DNA of 64,000 nucleotides from the NCBI RefSeq assembly GCF_900102745.1, contig NZ_FMZF01000002.1, positions 744,001-808,000 of the forward strand, in the 5' to 3' direction. The notes beneath the pieces are model-generated. The model was given only the letters and a program-made list of their open reading frames with translations. It was not told the DNA's origin and did not search any database. A program made the position numbers and the translations under genes. Shown piece by piece: positions 59,655 to 64,000 of the stretch. Numbering within the stretch: position 1 is the stretch's first letter; each line of letters starts with the position of its first letter. The stretch is from Geodermatophilus telluris. Its GTDB lineage: Bacteria; Actinomycetota; Actinomycetes; Mycobacteriales; Geodermatophilaceae.

Positions 59655-60344
59655 TCAGCCGCAGTCGCGGGTGAACTCGTCGGTGCCCAGCGCCGTCGTC
59701 AGGGACTGCGCGAAGCCGTCCCAGCGCTGGTAGGCCCGCGGGAACGCCGAGCGCTGCACGGTGTCGGCGACCACCGTCAGCTCGCCGGTCTGCCACCCCG
59801 GGACCCGCACCAGGCGGTCGTAGAACTGGCCGGCCGCGTAGACGGGGTCCTGCACCTGCTCGGGGGTGCCCCAGCCCTGCGAGGGCCGCTGCTGGAACAG
59901 GCCGAGGGAGTCGCGGTCGCCGTAGGGCAGGTTGTGCAGCGTCGACTCCTGCATGGCGGTGGCCAGCGCGATGACCACGGCCCGCTCGGGCAGGCCCCGG
60001 TCGAGGGCGACCTGCGCGATGGTCCGCGCGTTGGCGACCTGCTCGGCGGAGAGCTCCACCCCGGTCTCGGGCACGGTGCACTCCGCGGTGGCCAGGGTGA
60101 CCGGGGGCCGCTCGGCGTCCTCGGCGGAGGCGGTGACCGCGACGAGCGCGACGACGGCGAGCACCGCCGTCAGCCAGCCCCAGGACGCCAGGCGGCGCCG
60201 CAGGCCCGGCCGGCGGGCGGGCGGCTTCCTCACGGCGGCCGGGCGCGGGGCCGGCTTCCGCGCGGCGGCCGTGCGGGCGGGGGACCGGCGAGCCGACGTC
60301 GTCCGGCGGGCCGCGGGGCGGGTGCCGGTCCGTGCGCTCGTCAT
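59655..60344 (-). CDS. Lysozyme-like/transglycosylase-related membrane protein
   Basis: 229 residues. A basic Pro/Ala/Arg-rich cytoplasmic N-terminus (about 50 residues), one membrane helix (SWGWLTAVLAVVALVAVTA), then an extracellular lysozyme-like domain: ARTIAQVALDRGLPERAVVIALATAMQESTLHNLPYGDRDSLGLFQQRPSQGWGTPEQV, with the catalytic-type Glu in MQES. Likely a cell-wall-associated muralytic or structural protein. ATG 60344 lies 8 bases after TACCCT (60358-60353). Confidence 0.85.
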   Translation of the reverse strand: MTSARTGTRPAARRTTSARRSPARTAAARKPAPRPAAVRKPPARRPGLRRRLASWGWLTAVLAVVALVAVTASAEDAERPPVTLATAECTVPETGVELSAEQVANARTIAQVALDRGLPERAVVIALATAMQESTLHNLPYGDRDSLGLFQQRPSQGWGTPEQVQDPVYAAGQFYDRLVRVPGWQTGELTVVADTVQRSAFPRAYQRWDGFAQSLTTALGTDEFTRDCG

Positions 60345-60449
60345 CGCTGCCGAGGGTAGGCGGGCCCCCGGGCGGGACCCCGGACCTCGGGGGTGCCGGT
60401 GGTGTGCCTGGGACTGCCGCGCCGGTGTCGCCGGGGAGGTCCCCACCGC

Positions 60450-60455
60450 TAGCGT
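60450..60455 (+). promoter_or_regulatory. -10 element TAGCGT
   Basis: TAGCGT predicts a start near 60462 and a leader of about 34 bases to the hydrolase GTG at 60496, which has GGAGG. Confidence 0.4.
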
Positions 60456-60495
60456 GTGCGAGCTCCGTCCCGTGATCCACCGTCCTGGAGGTCCC

Positions 60496-61587
60496 GTGCC
60501 CGACGTCCTGCTCCCCGGGGTCACCGCCACCCGGGTGCCCACCGCGCGGCTCGCGCAGCACGTGCTGCACGCCGAGGGCACCGACCCGGCCGGCCCCGGC
60601 GAGGCGGTGCTGTTCGTGCACGGCAACGTCAGCTCGGCGCTGTTCTGGCAGCAGCCGCTGCTGACGGTCGCCGGGGAGGGGCACCGGGCGCTCGCCGTCG
60701 ACCTGCGCGGCTTCGGCGGCACCGAGCCGCTGCCGGTCGACGCCCGCCGCGGCGTGCGCGACTGGTCCGACGACCTGGGCGTGCTGATCGACGCGCTCGG
60801 CCTCGACCGGGTGCACCTGGTCGGCTGGAGCATGGGCGCGGGCGTCGTCCTGCAGCGGCTGCTCGACGACCCCGGCCGGGTGGCGTCGGTGACCCTGCAG
60901 GCCCCGGTCTCGCCGTACGGCTTCGGCGGCACCGCCGGTCCCGAGGGGCGGCGGCTGTCCGACGACGGTGCCGGCTCCGGCGGGGGCGCGGCCAACCCCG
61001 AGTTCGTCGCCGCGATCGCCGCCGGGGACGAGGGGGACGCCGCGCCGACCAGCCCGCGGTCGATCCTGCGCGCCTTCTACGTGGCCCCGGGCTCGCTGCC
61101 GCTGGACCCGGCGCTGGAGGACGTGTTCGTCGCCTCCATGCTGTCCACCCGGACCGGCGCGGACCACTACCCGGGCGACAGCGTGCCCAGCGGCAGCTGG
61201 CCGGGGACGGCGCCCGGGCCGCGCGGCGTGCTCAACACGATGGCGCCGACGGTGTTCGACGTCTCCGGCCTCGCCGACCTGCCGGTCCGCCCGCCGGTGC
61301 TGTGGGTCCGCGGCGACGCCGACGCGATCGTCTCCGACACCTCGGCCTTCGACCTGGCCTTCCTCGGCCAGCTCGGCGCGGTGCCGGGCTGGCCGGGCGC
61401 GGAGGTGTGCCCGCCGCAGCCGATGGTCGCCCAGACCCGCGCGGTGCTCGACCGCTACGCCGCGGCGGGCGGCACCTACCGCGAGGTGGTGCTGCCCGGC
61501 GTGGGCCACTCGCCGCACGTCGAGCGCCCGCAGGAGTTCGCCGTCGCGCTGCTCGAGCACCTCGCCGGGGCGCGCGTCGAGGCGTAG
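60496..61587 (+). CDS. Alpha/beta hydrolase
   Basis: 363 residues. Oxyanion motif LFVHGNVSSALFWQQPLL, nucleophile elbow GWSMGAG, the acid in VLWVRGDADAIVSDTS and the catalytic His in LPGVGHSPHVERP. A large cap region lies between (residues about 150-260). An esterase or epoxide/haloalkane-hydrolase-like activity is possible; substrate unknown. GTG 60496 follows CTGGAGG. Confidence 0.93.
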   Translation: MPDVLLPGVTATRVPTARLAQHVLHAEGTDPAGPGEAVLFVHGNVSSALFWQQPLLTVAGEGHRALAVDLRGFGGTEPLPVDARRGVRDWSDDLGVLIDALGLDRVHLVGWSMGAGVVLQRLLDDPGRVASVTLQAPVSPYGFGGTAGPEGRRLSDDGAGSGGGAANPEFVAAIAAGDEGDAAPTSPRSILRAFYVAPGSLPLDPALEDVFVASMLSTRTGADHYPGDSVPSGSWPGTAPGPRGVLNTMAPTVFDVSGLADLPVRPPVLWVRGDADAIVSDTSAFDLAFLGQLGAVPGWPGAEVCPPQPMVAQTRAVLDRYAAAGGTYREVVLPGVGHSPHVERPQEFAVALLEHLAGARVEA

Positions 61588-61591
61588 GAGC

Positions 61592-62962
61592 TCAGGCCGA
61601 GGGGACCGGCGGCAGGCCGGCGAGCGACGGGGCGAGCCGCTCGTCGGTCACGTCCTCGTCGGTCATCCGCCCGGACAGGTAGGCGTCGTAGGCCGCCAGG
61701 TCGAGGTGGCCGTGGCCGCACAGGGCGGTGACGATCACCTTCGCCTCGCCGGACTCCTTGCAGGCCAGCGCCTCGCGGATGCAGGCGGCGAGGGCGTGCG
61801 TCGGCTCCGGTGCCGGGACGATGCCCTCGGTCCGGGCGAACCGGACGGCGGCCGCGAAGCACTCGGTCTGCGGCAGCGCGAGGGCCTCGACCAGACCCAG
61901 CTCGTACACGTGCGACATCAGCGGGGACATCCCGTGGTAGCGCAGGCCCCCGGCGTGGATGGGGTCCGGGACGAACCCGTGGCCCAGCGTGTGCATCTTC
62001 ATCAGCGGGGTCAGGCCGGCGGCGTCCCCGAAGTCGTAGGCGTAGACCCCGCGGGTCAGCGAGGGGCAGGAGGCCGGCTCGACGGCGCGGATGACCGGCG
62101 ACATCCGCCCGGCCAGCTTCTCCCGCAGGAACGGGAAGGTCAGCCCGCCGAAGTTGGACCCACCCCCGGTGCAGCCGACGATGACGTCGGGGACCTCCTC
62201 GACGGCGGCGAGCTGCAGCAGGGTCTCCTCGCCGATGACCGTCTGGTGCAGCAGCACGTGGTTGAGGACGCTGCCGAGCGCGTAGCGGGCCCCGGGGTCG
62301 CCGGCGGCGACCTCCACCGCCTCGCTGATCGCGATGCCCAGCGACCCGGGGTGCTGCGGGTCCTCGGCGCGGACGGCCCGGCCGGCCCCGGTCAGGTCCG
62401 ACGGCGAGCGGTGCACCCGGGCGCCGAACGTCTCCATCATCGTGCGCCGGTAGGGCTTCTGGTCGTAGGAGGCGCCGACCTGCCAGACCTCGCACTCCAG
62501 GCCGAACAGGCCGCTGGCGAACGCCAGGGCGGTGCCCCACTGGCCCGCGCCGGTCTCGGTGGTCAGCCGCCGCGCCCCGGCGCGCGCGTTGTAGTACGCC
62601 TGCGGCACCGCCGTGTTCGGCTTGTGCGACCCGGCCGGGGAGACGCCCTCGTACTTGTAGTAGATCCGGGCGGGCGTGCCGAGCGACTGCTCCAGCCGGT
62701 GCGCGCGGTAGAGGGGAGAGGGCCGCCACAGCCGGTAGACGTCGAGGACCTCGCCGGGGACGTCGACGTAGCGCTCGGTGCTGACCTCCTGGGCGATGAG
62801 GTCGTCGGGGAACAGTGGCGCCAGGTCGTCGGGCCCGATGGGCTGCAGGGTCCCGGGGTGCAGGGGGACCGGCGGCGGGGCGGGCAGGTCGGGGACGACG
62901 TTGTACCACTGCGTCGGCAGCTGCGACTCGTCGAGCAGGATCTTGTGCGTGCGGTCGGCCAC
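61592..62962 (-). CDS. trpB: TrpB2-type tryptophan synthase beta subunit
   Basis: 456 residues. PLP fold type II: the Schiff-base Lys in [33 protein letters not shown], and the phosphate-binding loop [12 protein letters not shown]. The long N-terminus ([22 protein letters not shown]) and C-terminal extension mark the TrpB2 branch, which often works without TrpA and may use serine directly. No other trp gene is present. GTG 62962 follows GGAGGC. Confidence 0.93.
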   Translation of the reverse strand: MADRTHKILLDESQLPTQWYNVVPDLPAPPPVPLHPGTLQPIGPDDLAPLFPDDLIAQEVSTERYVDVPGEVLDVYRLWRPSPLYRAHRLEQSLGTPARIYYKYEGVSPAGSHKPNTAVPQAYYNARAGARRLTTETGAGQWGTALAFASGLFGLECEVWQVGASYDQKPYRRTMMETFGARVHRSPSDLTGAGRAVRAEDPQHPGSLGIAISEAVEVAAGDPGARYALGSVLNHVLLHQTVIGEETLLQLAAVEEVPDVIVGCTGGGSNFGGLTFPFLREKLAGRMSPVIRAVEPASCPSLTRGVYAYDFGDAAGLTPLMKMHTLGHGFVPDPIHAGGLRYHGMSPLMSHVYELGLVEALALPQTECFAAAVRFARTEGIVPAPEPTHALAACIREALACKESGEAKVIVTALCGHGHLDLAAYDAYLSGRMTDEDVTDERLAPSLAGLPPVPSA

Positions 62963-63021
62963 GCCGCCTCCTCGGACTCCGTCCCCCGGGGTGCCGGTGA
63001 GCCTAGTGCGGGACCCGCGCC

Positions 63022-63996
63022 TCAGTCGTTGGCGTGCAGCGCGGTGTTCAGCTCGCCCCAGGTGCCGGTGCGCGGCAGCGCCTCCAGCGCGCCGGTGACG
63101 CTGTTGCGGCGGAACAGCAGACCGCTGCGGCCCGACAGCTCGCGGCCCTTGACGACCGAGCCGTCGGGCAGCGTGATCCGCGAGCCGGCGGTGACGTAGC
63201 AGCCGGCCTCGACCACGCAGTCGTCGCCGAGCGAGATGCCGATGCCGGAGTTGGCGCCCAGCAGGCAGCCGGTGCCGATCGAGACGACCTCCTTGCCGCC
63301 GCCGGACAGCGTCCCCATGATCGACGCGCTGCCGCCGACGTCGCTGTCGGCGCCGACGACGACGCCCGCGCTGATCCGGCCCTCCACCATCGAGGGGCCC
63401 AGGGTGCCGGCGTTGTAGTTGACGAAGCCCTCGTGCATGACCGTCGTCCCCTCGGCCAGGTGGGCGCCCAGCCGCACCCGGTCGGCGTCGGCGACGCGCA
63501 CGCCGGAGGGCAGCACGTAGTCGACCATCCGCGGGAACTTGTCCACCGACAGCACGGTCAGGTGCCCGTGCGCCGCGCGCAGCGACGCCCGCCGGGCCGG
63601 GGTCAGCTCGGTGGCCAGCACCGGGCCGGCACTGGTCCAGGCCACGTTGGCCAGCAGGCCGAAGACGCCGTCGAGGTTGACGCCGTGCGGGCGGACCAGG
63701 CGGTGCGAGACGAGGTGCAGCCGCAGGTAGACGTCGTGCGCGTCGACCGGCGGGGCGTCGAGGTCGGCGATCGTCGTCCGGACCCCGACCACGTGCACGC
63801 CGCGGACGTCGTCGGTGCGCACCAGGCCGGAGAACTCCGGGCCGAGCGCGCCCTCGAGCTCCAGGGTGCCCAGCTGCTGGGTCCCGGTCCTCCCGTCGGC
63901 CCCCAGGGCGGGGGAGGGGTACCAGGTGTCGAGCACGGTCCCGGAGGCGGTGACGGTCGCGAGACCGGCGGCGACGGCGGAGCGGGGAGCGGTCAC
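63022..63996 (-). CDS. dapD: Tetrahydrodipicolinate N-succinyltransferase, actinobacterial type
   Basis: 324 residues. Left-handed beta-helix hexapeptide repeats ([94 protein letters not shown]) with the DapD-specific end [20 protein letters not shown]. Uses succinyl-CoA in lysine synthesis, the step before DapC. dapC lies 3.4 kb away on the other strand. GTG 63996 is almost at the window edge, so upstream control is not visible. Confidence 0.95.
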   Translation of the reverse strand: MTAPRSAVAAGLATVTASGTVLDTWYPSPALGADGRTGTQQLGTLELEGALGPEFSGLVRTDDVRGVHVVGVRTTIADLDAPPVDAHDVYLRLHLVSHRLVRPHGVNLDGVFGLLANVAWTSAGPVLATELTPARRASLRAAHGHLTVLSVDKFPRMVDYVLPSGVRVADADRVRLGAHLAEGTTVMHEGFVNYNAGTLGPSMVEGRISAGVVVGADSDVGGSASIMGTLSGGGKEVVSIGTGCLLGANSGIGISLGDDCVVEAGCYVTAGSRITLPDGSVVKGRELSGRSGLLFRRNSVTGALEALPRTGTWGELNTALHAND

Positions 63997-64000
63997 GGTC

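Overview
The window looks like chromosomal DNA of a mycothiol-producing actinobacterium, most probably of the Geodermatophilaceae type (Blastococcus, Geodermatophilus or Modestobacter). The grounds are the very high GC content, GTG as the commonest start codon, many leaderless-looking promoters, 4-nt GTGA/ATGA gene overlaps, and an mshB - fdxC - dapC block as in Mycobacterium and Streptomyces. The genus is an inference, because no rRNA is present. I saw no tRNA, rRNA, CRISPR array, prophage or intact insertion sequence.

Layout. 0-9 kb: TetR regulator with a divergent flavoprotein, a SARP/AfsR-type regulator with a methyltransferase, small membrane proteins, pyrophosphatase. 9-17.5 kb: a small Cys/His protein, SelO pseudokinase, stress-type SRPBCC protein, aldo/keto reductase, PRC-barrel protein, a retron-type reverse transcriptase with a structured leader, a glutaredoxin-like protein and a GalE-like epimerase. 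17.5-27.4 kb: a nine-gene minus-strand operon. 27.6-36 kb: LURP-one protein plus GH16-like protein, HxlR/thioesterase, the succinate dehydrogenase operon sdhC-sdhA-sdhB, and a sulfite-oxidase-like protein with a flavin reductase. 36-41 kb: CrtA-like monooxygenase, formate/nitrite transporter, serine hydrolase, DUF1801, DUF1990, and a HipA-like kinase with DUF3037. 41-46.5 kb: sulfur assimilation (cysC, a Cys leader peptide, sir, zinc ribbon, cysH), an Rrf2 regulator and an SRPBCC-Nudix fusion. 46.6-53 kb: CsbD and a complete oligopeptide ABC transporter. 53-64 kb: mshB, a GAF-GGDEF-EAL protein, fdxC, dapC, a lysozyme-like protein, a hydrolase, TrpB2 and dapD.

The most interesting region is the operon at 17995-27432. 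It encodes, in transcription order, an inositol-phosphate-synthase paralogue, an HD-like protein, a methyltransferase, a Gfo/Idh dehydrogenase, a metallo-beta-lactamase-fold protein, a YcaO protein, a sugar-isomerase-like TIM barrel, a GT4 glycosyltransferase and a PIG-L deacetylase. Eight of its nine genes are joined in GTGA-overlapping blocks. The ninth overlap was evidently also present until a palindromic insert with a 19-bp duplication split it. Ino1 + GT4 + PIG-L is the logic of early mycothiol synthesis, yet the housekeeping mshB lies separately at 53 kb. The operon therefore looks like a parallel, undescribed pathway to a cyclitol- or sugar-containing metabolite with YcaO chemistry. 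Its mRNA leader can form two mutually exclusive hairpins next to the Shine-Dalgarno site.

Other notable points are the retron-type RT with a possible leader RNA, the Cys-containing leader peptide before sir, a probable CTG start for dapC, and the HipA-like/DUF3037 pair. Several families of short intergenic repeats also occur.
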